64,000 nt of DNA from Peptococcaceae bacterium UBA5752 (GCA_002419055.1 DIFI01000009.1:124001-188000); one strand, 5' to 3'; counted from the first letter of the stretch, positions 8,319 through 15,920 are shown. A program made the numbers and translations. The notes: generated by a model not told the origin, from the letters alone.

Positions 8319-10343
8319 ATGAACAAACTAAAGTTGCTGTCTGAAAAAGATACGTTACAAAACGGAGGCAAGTTTTCATTGCCCCTTTTTCTTGTGTCTT
8401 ATTTTTTTATGACAATCAGTTACCTTGAAATATTGTTTAAAGTGTTTGTTTATGGAGAGCTAATAATTGATAGTCTGATTGCGATTGCTCTTATCGCCGC
8501 AATTATAGCATTTGTTATTGTGTTACTGGTTACACTCCTTCAAAATAAATATCACAGTTATATGTTTGCTATGTTTTTCGTATTCGTTATTTGTTTATTT
8601 TTTGTTGCCCAATTTATTTATATTCAGTTTTTCCGTACGCCAATGCTGTTTTATTCAATATTCCACGGTGAGAGCGCCGTTGCTCAATTTTCAGGTGAAG
8701 TATGGGATTGTATGATCGAAGACTTCCCTAAAATATTGTTAATGTTAGCGCCGATTCCTTTAATATTTTTTACTAAAAAAAGCTTTATTCAAAAAGCTAG
8801 CGCCACCGGTAGGGTGATATTGTCATCACTGGTGATTATCATTTTTTTAATCTTTATCGGTTTTATTAATTGCAGTGATAATTCCCCGGGAAGTTCTCAT
8901 TCTCTTATTTATGATGTCAATGTGCCGATCTTGAACCAACAGTATTTTGGCGTGATGGGTAATATCATTATTGATGCGAAAAGGACGATACTTGGTTTTG
9001 AACCGCATGATTCATTTAATAAAGATAACAAGTCGATTGCAGTTAATGCTAAAATGGATGAAAATGCGGAAGCTAATGCTTTTGATATAGATTTTGCCTC
9101 CCTGGCCGAAGCCCAAACCGATCAAGACATTGCCGCTATTGACAGCTATTTTGCATCTGTTCAACCGACATACCAAAACGATCATACCGGTATGTTTGCC
9201 GGCTGCAATCTGATATTTATTACCGCCGAATCCTTTTCTCAATATCTGCTGGATGATCAGTATGCCGATCTCTTTCCGACGCTGCGGCGGCTGTCTGATC
9301 AGGGATTTAGTTTCAGCAATTTTTACAACCCACTATGGAATGTATCAACAACGGATGGTGAATATGTGTCTTGTACCGGCCTTTTGCCGCGTCATGGCAC
9401 ATGGAGTTTTTCCAGTTCATCCGACAATTACTTGCCATTTTGTTTGGGTAACCAGTTTTTGAATGCCGGTTACAGCCAGCCTATGGCATACCACAACAAT
9501 TCCTATACCTATTACGGTCGCAATTTATCTCATGCTAATATGGGTTACGAGTTTATTGCCGATGGTAACGGCCTCAATTTCGATGAAGGTTGGCCAGCCT
9601 CAGATTTGCAGATGATGGAACAAAGCGCTAATGATTATATTTCTGAGGCACCATTTCATGCTTACTACATGACGGTGAGTGGCCACCTGCCATATAGTTT
9701 TTCCGGCAATGTTCAGGCATCTAAACACCGTAATCAGGTTGCTGATCTTGATGTATCGACAGAGCTGCAAGCTTATATCGCATGTAATATTGAGCTGGAA
9801 CAAGCTGTTTCTTATCTGATAGATCAGCTTAAGGCGACAGGCCAATTGGAAAACACCGTGATAGTGATCAGCGCCGACCATTATCCCTATGGCTTGAACG
9901 ATCAGGCCTGGCAAGAATTAGCAGGGGAGGAAGGTGCTGACGCATTTGAACGTTACCATAGTACGTTGCTGATCTGGCGCTATGGCATGGAGCCGGAAAC
10001 AATAGACAAACCTTGCTCAACGCTGGATATACTGCCAACGCTTTCTAACCTGTTTGGCCTGCCGTATGATTCGTGTCTACTGATGGGGAGCGATATATTT
10101 TCTGATAGCGTGCCGTTGGTATTGTTTAATAATCATAGCTGGATTACATATCAGGCCAGCTACAACTCGATGACAGAAGAGGTTTGCGGCGATGTTTCCG
10201 AAGATTATATTAATGAGATTCATCAGATCGTTAACGACAAATTCACTTATTCATCACTGATACTCGACACTGATTATTATCAATATTTGTCAACCCAGAT
10301 AAAAAATGGAATTACTGCTGCTTTTTCTTCGCAAACGAAATAA
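8319..10343 (+). CDS. LtaS-like sulfatase-fold membrane enzyme (phosphoglycerol transferase type)
   Basis: Four to five membrane segments in residues 20-185 are followed by an extracytoplasmic sulfatase-fold domain. That domain has the LtaS metal and catalytic signature: Glu304 in FITAESFSQYL, Thr344 in STTDGEYV as nucleophile, and Asp-His in ISADHYPYG. The family moves glycerol phosphate from phosphatidylglycerol onto glycolipid (lipoteichoic acid) or onto periplasmic glucans and other surface polymers. The acceptor cannot be told from sequence. The 674-residue length fits. No good ribosome site precedes the ATG at 8319; an in-frame TTG at 8379 sits ten bases after GGAGG and may be the true start. 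It ends at a shared bidirectional terminator. Confidence 0.85.
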   Translation: MNKLKLLSEKDTLQNGGKFSLPLFLVSYFFMTISYLEILFKVFVYGELIIDSLIAIALIAAIIAFVIVLLVTLLQNKYHSYMFAMFFVFVICLFFVAQFIYIQFFRTPMLFYSIFHGESAVAQFSGEVWDCMIEDFPKILLMLAPIPLIFFTKKSFIQKASATGRVILSSLVIIIFLIFIGFINCSDNSPGSSHSLIYDVNVPILNQQYFGVMGNIIIDAKRTILGFEPHDSFNKDNKSIAVNAKMDENAEANAFDIDFASLAEAQTDQDIAAIDSYFASVQPTYQNDHTGMFAGCNLIFITAESFSQYLLDDQYADLFPTLRRLSDQGFSFSNFYNPLWNVSTTDGEYVSCTGLLPRHGTWSFSSSSDNYLPFCLGNQFLNAGYSQPMAYHNNSYTYYGRNLSHANMGYEFIADGNGLNFDEGWPASDLQMMEQSANDYISEAPFHAYYMTVSGHLPYSFSGNVQASKHRNQVADLDVSTELQAYIACNIELEQAVSYLIDQLKATGQLENTVIVISADHYPYGLNDQAWQELAGEEGADAFERYHSTLLIWRYGMEPETIDKPCSTLDILPTLSNLFGLPYDSCLLMGSDIFSDSVPLVLFNNHSWITYQASYNSMTEEVCGDVSEDYINEIHQIVNDKFTYSSLILDTDYYQYLSTQIKNGITAAFSSQTK

Positions 10344-10390
10344 ATCTACGAAAAGTGCTGTAGATAATATGATGAAGAATATCAAAAATA

Positions 10391-10419
10391 AAAGCGTCCT
10401 GCTAAATGCAGGACGCTTT
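10391..10419. terminator. Bidirectional terminator between the LtaS-like gene and rpsR
   Basis: AAAGCGTCCTGC (10391-10402) and GCAGGACGCTTT (10408-10419) form a perfect 12-bp stem around TAAAT. The two genes converge on it, and the A/T flanks allow it to work in both directions. Confidence 0.85.
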
Positions 10420-10432
10420 ACAATAATTGGTG

Positions 10433-10735
10433 TTATTCGTTGGTATAAGGCAAGAGAGCAATAATACGTGCTCTTTTAATTGCCTCGGTGAGACAGCGTT
10501 GATGCTTGGCGCAGTTACCGGATATGCGCCGAGGCAGTATTTTGCCTCTCTCGGTGATATATTTGCGGAGCTTGACAGTATCCTTGTAATCTATTTCTGT
10601 AACTTTATCAACGCAAAAGCTGCATACGCGTTTGCGTCCGCGGTTTCTGCGATTGCCGCCGCGACCACCAAAATCACGATCACCACGATCACCGCGATCG
10701 CCATGGTCACCGCGATTATTTCTATCATCGGACAT
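10433..10735 (-). CDS. rpsR: 30S ribosomal protein S18 with charged repeat N-terminus
   Basis: S18 binds S6 on the 30S platform. The conserved core starts around residue 36 with RVCSFC and runs through DYKDTVKLRKYI, GKILPRR and KHQRCLTEAIKRAR. The four-cysteine/histidine pattern suggests the zinc-binding form. The first 34 residues are an unusual low-complexity tail built from GDR/GDH units and glycine-arginine, coded by short 9-base repeats. The start follows GGAGG at the usual spacing. It is the last gene of the rpsF-ssb-rpsR operon, in the order normal for Bacillota. Confidence 0.97.
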   Translation of the reverse strand: MSDDRNNRGDHGDRGDRGDRDFGGRGGNRRNRGRKRVCSFCVDKVTEIDYKDTVKLRKYITERGKILPRRISGNCAKHQRCLTEAIKRARIIALLPYTNE

Positions 10736-10786
10736 TGGGTTTACCTCCTTATAAAACTTTGTAATAAAACTTTGTAGTATACTAAA

Positions 10787-11200
10787 TCAGAATGGCAAAT
10801 CATCATCGCTGATCATAGCGTCGTCGCGCGAAGTTTTACCTCCCCGCGGTTCGCTAAAGCTGTTGTTGTTATTATTGCCATCTTTGGGTGAAAGGAAGCG
10901 AACGCTTTCCGCCACAACCTCGGCTACAGTGCGTTTGACACCATCTTTATCCTCATAGCTGCGGATTTGAAGGCGACCGTCAACGGCTGCCAGCTTTCCC
11001 TTGGACAGATAAGTGTTGCAATTTTCTGCTTGCTGTTGCCAAACAACGATCGGGATAAAATCCGTTTCGCGCTCTCCGGCGGCATTTTTGCGGCTCCGGT
11101 CAACAGCCAGCGTGAAAGAGGCAACGGCGACACCGTTTGGCGTATATCGTAACTCGGGATCGCGTGTCAAACGTCCAATTAACACTACTCTGTTAAGCAT
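10787..11200 (-). CDS. ssb: Single-stranded DNA-binding protein
   Basis: SSB coats single-stranded DNA in replication, repair and recombination. The 137-residue protein has the OB fold in residues 1-105 (MLNRVVLIGRL, DPELRYTPNG, FIPIVVWQQQAEN) and ends in the acidic tip DDDLPF that docks partner proteins. The linker is rich in asparagine and serine. AAGGAAGTGAT precedes the ATG. The gene lies between rpsF and rpsR. Confidence 0.97.
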   Translation of the reverse strand: MLNRVVLIGRLTRDPELRYTPNGVAVASFTLAVDRSRKNAAGERETDFIPIVVWQQQAENCNTYLSKGKLAAVDGRLQIRSYEDKDGVKRTVAEVVAESVRFLSPKDGNNNNNSFSEPRGGKTSRDDAMISDDDLPF

Positions 11201-11230
11201 GATATCACTTCCTTTGGGATTATTAGCTGA

Positions 11231-11521
11231 TTATTTTTCTTCTATTCTAACTACGAGATAGCGTAAGATTTCATCAGCAATTTGCAGATTACGTTCCAAT
11301 TCACGCGGTAATTCATTATCACCGCTGATCTGCAACAATACATAATAGCCTTCACGCAATTTTTCGATCTCATAAGCTAAACGGCGTTTGCCCCAAGGTT
11401 CTACCTTGAGAATTTCTCCACCGTTGCTAAGGATCAATGCGTTGAACTTTTCGATGATTTGCTGATATTGCTCTTCTTCAAAATTGGGTTTAATAATATA
11501 AACTACTTCGTATTTACGCAT
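11231..11521 (-). CDS. rpsF: 30S ribosomal protein S6
   Basis: S6 partners S18 on the small subunit. The 96-residue form starting MRKYEVVYII at 11521 is chosen because GGGAGGAGGTGA lies seven bases upstream; a longer frame from 11569 would read through the leader structure. Conserved segments are WGKRRLAYEIEKLREGYYV and the central NALILSNGGEI. First gene of rpsF-ssb-rpsR; its leader appears to be an S6:S18 binding site. Confidence 0.96.
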   Translation of the reverse strand: MRKYEVVYIIKPNFEEEQYQQIIEKFNALILSNGGEILKVEPWGKRRLAYEIEKLREGYYVLLQISGDNELPRELERNLQIADEILRYLVVRIEEK

Positions 11522-11534
11522 ATCCTTCACCTCC

Positions 11535-11578
11535 TCCCTTTGGACTAAACGGCTTTGAGCTAGGCTCAAAGCAGGGAA
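11535..11578 (-). promoter_or_regulatory. Probable S6:S18 autoregulatory leader of rpsF
   Basis: On the minus strand a 9-bp hairpin (GCTTTGAGC, CTA loop, GCTCAAAGC; plus positions 11552-11572) is followed at once by CCG (11552-11550). It is enclosed by an outer helix in which TCCCT (11577-11573) pairs with AGGGA (11539-11535). The AGGGA is part of the rpsF ribosome site, so stabilising the outer helix would block translation. A hairpin next to CCG mimics the rRNA site of S6:S18 and is known as an autoregulatory leader in many bacteria. Structure seen; function inferred. Confidence 0.55.
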
Positions 11579-11606
11579 CTATGCATGTTTGTAATGCATC
11601 TTTGCT

Positions 11607-11635
11607 ATTATAGCATACACTTTTATTTGTTACAA
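11607..11635 (-). promoter_or_regulatory. Promoter of the rpsF-ssb-rpsR operon
   Basis: Read on the minus strand, TTGTAA (11635-11630) and TATAAT (11612-11607) are separated by 17 bases, with TGC before the -10 (extended -10). Transcription would begin just upstream of the leader hairpin. Confidence 0.7.
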
Positions 11636-11670
11636 GCAAAATATTTCCATCAGTAATCTATTAATTGTTT

Positions 11671-11714
11671 AAAAAAACAAAAAACAGGGGATGATCAAAA
11701 TGATCATCCCCTGT
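11671..11714 (-). terminator. Terminator of spoVG
   Basis: A perfect 14-bp stem, ACAGGGGATGATCA (11684-11697) with TGATCATCCCCTGT (11701-11714), has a three-base loop. On the minus strand it is followed by a T-rich run (A-rich at 11671-11683 on plus). Confidence 0.85.
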
Positions 11715-11726
11715 TATCAAGTTTAA

Positions 11727-12044
11727 TTATATGTAATTTTGAAGCTTAACTTCTTCTTCTTTGGCTAGAACTTCTTCTAAGCCTTCTTCGGCCAGAGCTT
11801 GATAATAAGCTTCCATAACTTTGGTTTGAATGATATCACGTGCCTCCTGTGATATCGGATGTGCGATATCACGGAATTCGCCTGCCGCGGTTTTACGACT
11901 TGGCATGGCTACGAATAATCCGCTCTGTCCGTCAACAACTTTTACATCATGGATCACGAATGCGTTATCAAGGGTTACGGATACAATAGCCTTCATTTTA
12001 CCTTCTGTTAATAATTTACGTAATCTTACATCTGTTACATTCAT
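11727..12044 (-). CDS. spoVG: SpoVG regulator
   Basis: SpoVG is a small RNA/DNA-binding regulator. In Bacillus it affects asymmetric division and sporulation; in non-sporulating relatives it affects capsule and virulence. The 105-residue protein opens MNVTDVRLRKL and carries FVIHDVKVVDG and FVAMPSRKT, which are diagnostic. The tail is acidic. GGGGGAGGA precedes the ATG. It has its own terminator and a candidate sigma-H-type promoter. In this window it lies next to the rpsF operon. Confidence 0.96.
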   Translation of the reverse strand: MNVTDVRLRKLLTEGKMKAIVSVTLDNAFVIHDVKVVDGQSGLFVAMPSRKTAAGEFRDIAHPISQEARDIIQTKVMEAYYQALAEEGLEEVLAKEEEVKLQNYI

Positions 12045-12097
12045 AATAAGTCCTCCCCCATGTTATAGTTTGAGTCTCCCACAAACCTAATCTTGTT

Positions 12098-12127
12098 ATT
12101 ACGCATTTAAGTAGTAAAATCCTGCTA
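12098..12127 (-). promoter_or_regulatory. Candidate sigma-H-type promoter of spoVG
   Basis: On the minus strand AGCAGGATTT (12127-12118) is followed after 15 bases by GTAAT (12102-12098). This resembles the sigma-H promoter remembered for B. subtilis spoVG, with AGGATTT at -35 and GAAT at -10. The spacing is similar and the -10 has one mismatch. Weak but suggestive, given that spoVG is a classic sigma-H gene. Confidence 0.4.
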
Positions 12128-12231
12128 GATGTCAAATTTTTTATAATTTTTAATAAAAAACTAAAAAAAATATCATTTTCTCTTTTCAAATGGAAACTAT
12201 AAGTATATACTTAAAAGAACATAGGCTTTTT

Positions 12232-12366
12232 GGAGGTGAGTTCATGGACGGCAGCCCAAGTCCTGATGGCTATAGTCACTTATCATTTTGCAATAAGAAT
12301 TATATCAAAATTTTGGGAGGCCACCGGCGCTCACGCTGACGACCTCTGTGAAAGGAGGTATACGTC
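12232..12366 (+). promoter_or_regulatory. Switch-like leader of corA with mutually exclusive pairing of the ribosome site
   Basis: The 322-base gap 12045-12366 contains this leader. ACCTC at 12342-12346 can pair with GAGGT in the corA ribosome site (12355-12359, loop of eight) and hide it. It can instead pair with an upstream GAGGT at 12233-12237. The latter pairing is supported by GTGAG (12236-12240) with CTCAC (12330-12334), and it frees the corA site. Between them are GGAC/GTCC (12246-12249 and 12260-12263) and other short helices. The upstream GAGGT is also the ribosome site of a 31-codon frame. It does not match the M-box or other metal riboswitch cores that I know. A weak promoter (TTTTCA, TATACT) may lie around 12183-12211. 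Confidence 0.5.
12244..12339 (+). CDS. Possible 31-residue leader peptide upstream of corA
   Basis: An ATG at 12244 follows GGAGGTGAG (12232-12240) at ideal spacing and opens a 31-codon frame starting MDGSPSPDGY and ending HRRSR, with the TGA at 12337-12339. A ribosome finishing here would cover ACCTC at 12342-12346 and leave the corA ribosome site open, so translation of the peptide could be coupled to corA. The alternating Asp/Pro-rich start recalls Mg2+-sensing leader peptides such as MgtL, where such codons destabilise ribosomes at low Mg2+. Existence as a translated peptide is inference. Confidence 0.35.
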   Translation: MDGSPSPDGYSHLSFCNKNYIKILGGHRRSR

Positions 12367-13299
12367 ATGCTTTTCATTTATAAAACCATTGATGAAAAAT
12401 TACTCTGCCGTGATACGATTGAAAAAGGTTGTTGGATTAACCTGATCAATCCTACCGAATCCGAACTGAAACAAGTTTCTACCGCGACCGAGTTGGATTA
12501 TGACTTTCTCAAATATCCTCTTGATGATGAGGAGATTCCTCGTGTGGAAGTTGAGGAAGAACAGGCGTTGATAATTATCCATGCACCGATTGCGGGTAAT
12601 GAGATTTTATATGATACGATTCCGTTGGGTATTATTCTAACTGATGATTATATTGTAACGGTTTGTTTAAAAGACTTATATCTACTGGAAGAATTTTCCT
12701 CGGGGCGTATTAAAAGTATGGCTACCTTTAAAAAAACGCGGTTTATTTTCCAGCTACTTCATCGTAAAACGACATTATTTCTGCGCTATTTGCGTGATAT
12801 CAATCGTTTGACAGAGAAAATGGAGCATGAGCTAAATAAGTCTATGCGTAATGAGGAACTGTTATACCTGCTCAATATGCAGAAGAGCTTAGTTTACTTC
12901 AGCACCTCGCTTCGCTATAATGCTAAGGTGATGAACCGGCTGATGCGGGGTAAAACAGTTAAAATGTATGAAGAAGACGAAGATTTGCTCGAAGATGTGA
13001 TTATTGAAAATACTCAGGCTATCGAGATGGCCGATATTTACAATAATATTTCCAGCAGTACCATGAATGCTTTTGCGTCGCTGATTTCCAATAACTTAAG
13101 CCGAGTGATGAAACTGTTGACAGCGATCACAATTATTCTCGCCATACCGACAATGATCTTTAGTTTCTGGGGAATGAATGTGCCGTTGCCATATGGAGAT
13201 ATCAGCGGAAGTCCTTTTGGTTATTTTATTATTTTGATTATAGCACTGATTGTCTGTATATTTTCGATTTATTTGCTGCGGCGCAAAAACATGCTTTAA
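12367..13299 (+). CDS. corA: CorA-family divalent metal transporter
   Basis: CorA proteins are pentameric channels for Mg2+ and other divalent cations. The 310-residue protein has a cytoplasmic domain, a long acidic helix region (about 140-245, including MYEEDEDLLED) and two C-terminal membrane segments (about 252-270 and 280-302). The signature GMN is at 269-271 (FSFWGMNVPLPYG). The N-terminus fits the CorA branch common in Bacillota. The start is fixed by GGAGGT seven bases upstream, the same site that the leader can hide. It is followed by a strong terminator, so it is monocistronic. Confidence 0.93.
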   Translation: MLFIYKTIDEKLLCRDTIEKGCWINLINPTESELKQVSTATELDYDFLKYPLDDEEIPRVEVEEEQALIIIHAPIAGNEILYDTIPLGIILTDDYIVTVCLKDLYLLEEFSSGRIKSMATFKKTRFIFQLLHRKTTLFLRYLRDINRLTEKMEHELNKSMRNEELLYLLNMQKSLVYFSTSLRYNAKVMNRLMRGKTVKMYEEDEDLLEDVIIENTQAIEMADIYNNISSSTMNAFASLISNNLSRVMKLLTAITIILAIPTMIFSFWGMNVPLPYGDISGSPFGYFIILIIALIVCIFSIYLLRRKNML

Positions 13300-13309
13300 A
13301 TTAATAATG

Positions 13310-13337
13310 AAACGGGTCGCAAAAGCGACCCGTTTTT
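13310..13337. terminator. Terminator after corA
   Basis: AAACGGGTCGC (13310-13320) pairs with GCGACCCGTTT (13325-13335) around AAAA and is followed by T residues. ychF converges from the other side and may share it. Confidence 0.85.
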
Positions 13338-13366
13338 GTATTAGTTTAGAAAGATTACTTTTAAGT

Positions 13367-14461
13367 CTATACGTTAAACCGGAAATTGATAATATCGCCG
13401 TCGGCTACCGGATATTCTTTGCCCTCCAGTCGGAAATAGCCTTTTTCACGGGCGGCAGCCATACTGCCTGCCTCAGACAACTGGTCGAATGCTACAGTTT
13501 CGGCGCGAATAAAACCTCGTTCAATATCGGAATGGATTTTACCTGCGGCAGCCTTGGCTGGTAATCCGGCCGGAATGGTCCAGGCTCGCACTTCATCTTC
13601 TCCGGCGGTCAAAAATGAGATCAGGCCCATCTGCCGGTAGAAGGCTTTGGCCATGCGCACAAGACCGCTTTCGGCAATACCCAATTCTTCCAGGAACAGC
13701 GATTGTTCTTCGGTGCTGAGCTCTGCTATTTCTTCTTCTACTTTTGCAGAGACTGTTAACAACTCATACCCTTCGGTGGCGCAAAAAGCTTCGACTTCTT
13801 GCTTACCAGGATAATCGCCTTGTGCCAACTGGTTTTCGTCGAGATTGACTACTATCAGCATCGGTTTGTTGGTCAGGAAGGTGATGTGTTTGATCGACTC
13901 GACTTCCTCATCATCGAGGGTGAGCAGTTTTAAGGGTTTTTCTTGTTCTAACAGCGCTTGGCATTTAAGCAGCGTTGCTTCTTCTAGCGGATGCTCCATC
14001 GCTTTTTTACGACCATTGTTGATCCGCTGCAAGCGTGTTTCTATCATCTGCAAATCAGCAAACAGCAGTTCAGAGTTAATAATATCGATATCGCCGAGGA
14101 TATTGATATTGTCGCTGGCGTGAAGAACATCCGGATTGTCAAAGGCACGCACAATCTGTGCCAGCGCATCAGATTGGCGGATGGCGGCGAGAAATTCGTT
14201 ACCGGTACCTTGGCCTTTGCCGGAACCGCTGACCAGTCCTGGTACATCGACCACTTCTAATTGAGCATAGGTGGTTTTACGTGGATGGAACATTTTAGCC
14301 AGGTAATCTACTCTATGATCAGGGACGTTGGCGTGGCCGGAGTTTGTGGTGACTTTACCGCTAAAAAAAGCGCTTGTTTCGGCTCTGGCGCCGGTCAGTA
14401 AATTAAAAAACGTCGTCTTGCCTACCATGGGCAGACCGATTAAACCGCAGGAAAGAGCCAT
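13367..14461 (-). CDS. ychF: Ribosome-binding ATPase YchF (OLA1 family)
   Basis: YchF is a universally conserved P-loop protein of the Obg group that prefers ATP and binds ribosomes. The 364-residue product has the P-loop GLPMVGKTT (8-16), the switch VDVPGLV, the altered G4 motif NLDE in place of NKxD (the hallmark of ATP use), an internal helical hairpin and a C-terminal TGS domain. The end reads EYPVADGDIINFRFNV. CGGAGG precedes the ATG. It is transcribed divergently from larB with a clear promoter. Confidence 0.96.
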   Translation of the reverse strand: MALSCGLIGLPMVGKTTFFNLLTGARAETSAFFSGKVTTNSGHANVPDHRVDYLAKMFHPRKTTYAQLEVVDVPGLVSGSGKGQGTGNEFLAAIRQSDALAQIVRAFDNPDVLHASDNINILGDIDIINSELLFADLQMIETRLQRINNGRKKAMEHPLEEATLLKCQALLEQEKPLKLLTLDDEEVESIKHITFLTNKPMLIVVNLDENQLAQGDYPGKQEVEAFCATEGYELLTVSAKVEEEIAELSTEEQSLFLEELGIAESGLVRMAKAFYRQMGLISFLTAGEDEVRAWTIPAGLPAKAAAGKIHSDIERGFIRAETVAFDQLSEAGSMAAAREKGYFRLEGKEYPVADGDIINFRFNV

Positions 14462-14493
14462 ACTGTACCTCCGTCAAGTAAATTTCTGTTATT

Positions 14494-14522
14494 ATTATAA
14501 TGGAAAAAGGACAAACGTACAA
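14494..14522 (-). promoter_or_regulatory. Promoter of ychF
   Basis: On the minus strand TTGTAC (14522-14517), 17 bases, then TATAAT (14499-14494), about 32 bases before the ychF start. Confidence 0.7.
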
Positions 14523-14557
14523 GTGTAGCGTATATATATATTTTGAGGAGATTATTT

Positions 14558-15322
14558 ATGGGAAAAGACGAAATATTGGAGCTTTTGACGCAGATAGAGG
14601 CGGGTAAAATTACGGCCGCCGAAGGCTTTGAACAACTTAGAGATCTTTGTTATGTTGATATCGGATGTGCTAAAATTGACAGCAGCCGCGAAACTCGCTG
14701 TGGCTTCCCGGAAGCTATATACGGTGCGGGTAAAACACCGATACAGATTTGTGAAATTATGCAGCGTTTAGCTGCTTCTTCCGCTAACAATATAATCGCC
14801 AGCCGCTGCAGTGCCGAAGCTTATGCTTGCGTTGTGCAAAGGCTGCCGGAAGCGCATTATAATGAAGCGGCGCGGATGATTTATCTTCGCCGCCACCAGG
14901 TGGGCATTGGTAATATAGCAGTTGTATGCGCGGGTACTTCCGATCTACCTATTGCTGAGGAGGCACGTTTGACTGCTGAACTGATGGGCGCTAGTGTTAC
15001 AGTAATTTATGATGTCGGCGTTGCCGGTATTCATCGGCTGCTTGCCGCGACGTCGCAGCTCAAGATCGCCAATGTGGTAATCGCTGTAGCCGGTATGGAA
15101 GGGGCGCTTGCCTCTGTAGTTGGCGGGCTGGTGGCTTGTCCGGTGATAGCGGTGCCGACCAGCGTTGGCTATGGCGCCAGTTTTGGCGGCATAGCAGCTC
15201 TTCTGGCAATGCTCAACAGCTGTAGCAGCGGCGTTACGGTAGTTAATATCGACAATGGTTTTGGCGCAGGTTATGCTGCTGCTGTGATCAACAAACAATC
15301 GGTTTCCGGATCCATAACATAA
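14558..15322 (+). CDS. larB: Pyridinium-3,5-biscarboxylic acid mononucleotide synthase LarB
   Basis: LarB resembles PurE in its C-terminal half and carboxylates and hydrolyses nicotinic acid adenine dinucleotide, the first step toward the nickel-pincer cofactor used by lactate racemase-type enzymes. The 254-residue protein has the PurE-like segments VVCAGTSDLPIAEEA and VVGGLVACPVIAVPTSVGYG. Its N-terminal region carries RCGFPEAIYGAGKT. The start at 14558 follows TTGAGGAG; an upstream TTG at 14543 lacks a site. larC and larE are not in this window, so the pathway must be completed elsewhere. Confidence 0.88.
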   Translation: MGKDEILELLTQIEAGKITAAEGFEQLRDLCYVDIGCAKIDSSRETRCGFPEAIYGAGKTPIQICEIMQRLAASSANNIIASRCSAEAYACVVQRLPEAHYNEAARMIYLRRHQVGIGNIAVVCAGTSDLPIAEEARLTAELMGASVTVIYDVGVAGIHRLLAATSQLKIANVVIAVAGMEGALASVVGGLVACPVIAVPTSVGYGASFGGIAALLAMLNSCSSGVTVVNIDNGFGAGYAAAVINKQSVSGSIT

Positions 15323-15372
15323 GTATTGATGTTACTTGAGTCACCCTTCGGTATAAGCGAAAGGACAAAGCT

Positions 15373-15912
15373 ATGATAACAATTGACTGGGTATTATTGG
15401 TTATATTGGTTTTAGCTATTTTGGCAGGCTATCGCATGGGCACTATTCGGGTAATTGCCGGAGTCGGTTCACTGATATTAGGCTATGAATTTGCCCGTTC
15501 GTTTTCCGCGCCGGTAGCCGAATATTTGACGACCCTGCTGCCGGTATTCAAGCCATCGACCGGGGCCGGAGAAGCTATGTCTTTTATATCAATGTTTATT
15601 GATACTACATCAGCTGCCAACCGATTACTGCAGATAATTGCATTTGTGGCGATCTTTATCATTGTCTCGTGGGTACTGCGAAAAATTGCAGCATTGCTGA
15701 CCTCTGCCTTTGGTCATAGTTTATTGGGTGCGATCAACAGCGGTGTTGGCGCAGTATTGATGCTGATATTGATCGGATTATTGTTGCTGATTTTTGCAGA
15801 TAATATTTTGCCGGCTTTAGTGGAAATGGGTCTGTCAAAGCAGTTATTGGTACAGTTTGATTCTTCTAAGGCGGTGATGCCGCTGATTCGCTATATCGCC
15901 TCCATTTTTTGA
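15373..15912 (+). CDS. CvpA-family membrane protein
   Basis: This 179-residue protein has four predicted membrane segments and the CvpA/YshB layout. The first helix starts at the N-terminus (DWVLLVILVLAILAGYRMG), followed by a short loop with a conserved Gly-Arg-type turn, and the last helix ends near residue 150. The family is linked to colicin V production in E. coli and to membrane homeostasis; its molecular function is not settled. It lies between larB and the Fe-S protein gene, overlapping only the ribosome site of the latter. Confidence 0.8.
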   Translation: MITIDWVLLVILVLAILAGYRMGTIRVIAGVGSLILGYEFARSFSAPVAEYLTTLLPVFKPSTGAGEAMSFISMFIDTTSAANRLLQIIAFVAIFIIVSWVLRKIAALLTSAFGHSLLGAINSGVGAVLMLILIGLLLLIFADNILPALVEMGLSKQLLVQFDSSKAVMPLIRYIASIF

Positions 15913-15920
15913 GGATGTCT

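Noticed and set aside
10427..10777. A plus-strand open frame opposite rpsR.
   Set aside because: It is the complement of the ribosomal protein gene; its Ala/Ile repeats mirror the GDR repeats.
12232..12366. M-box, fluoride (crcB), NiCo or yybP-ykoY riboswitch upstream of corA.
   Set aside because: Isolated short matches occur (AGGTGAG as in the M-box, CTGATGGC as in crcB), but the rest of each consensus and the order of elements do not fit.
12230..12445. A 71-codon plus-strand frame from a TTG across the corA leader.
   Set aside because: It runs through the leader helices and into corA in another frame with no ribosome site of its own. The 31-codon frame from 12244 fits the GGAGG site instead.
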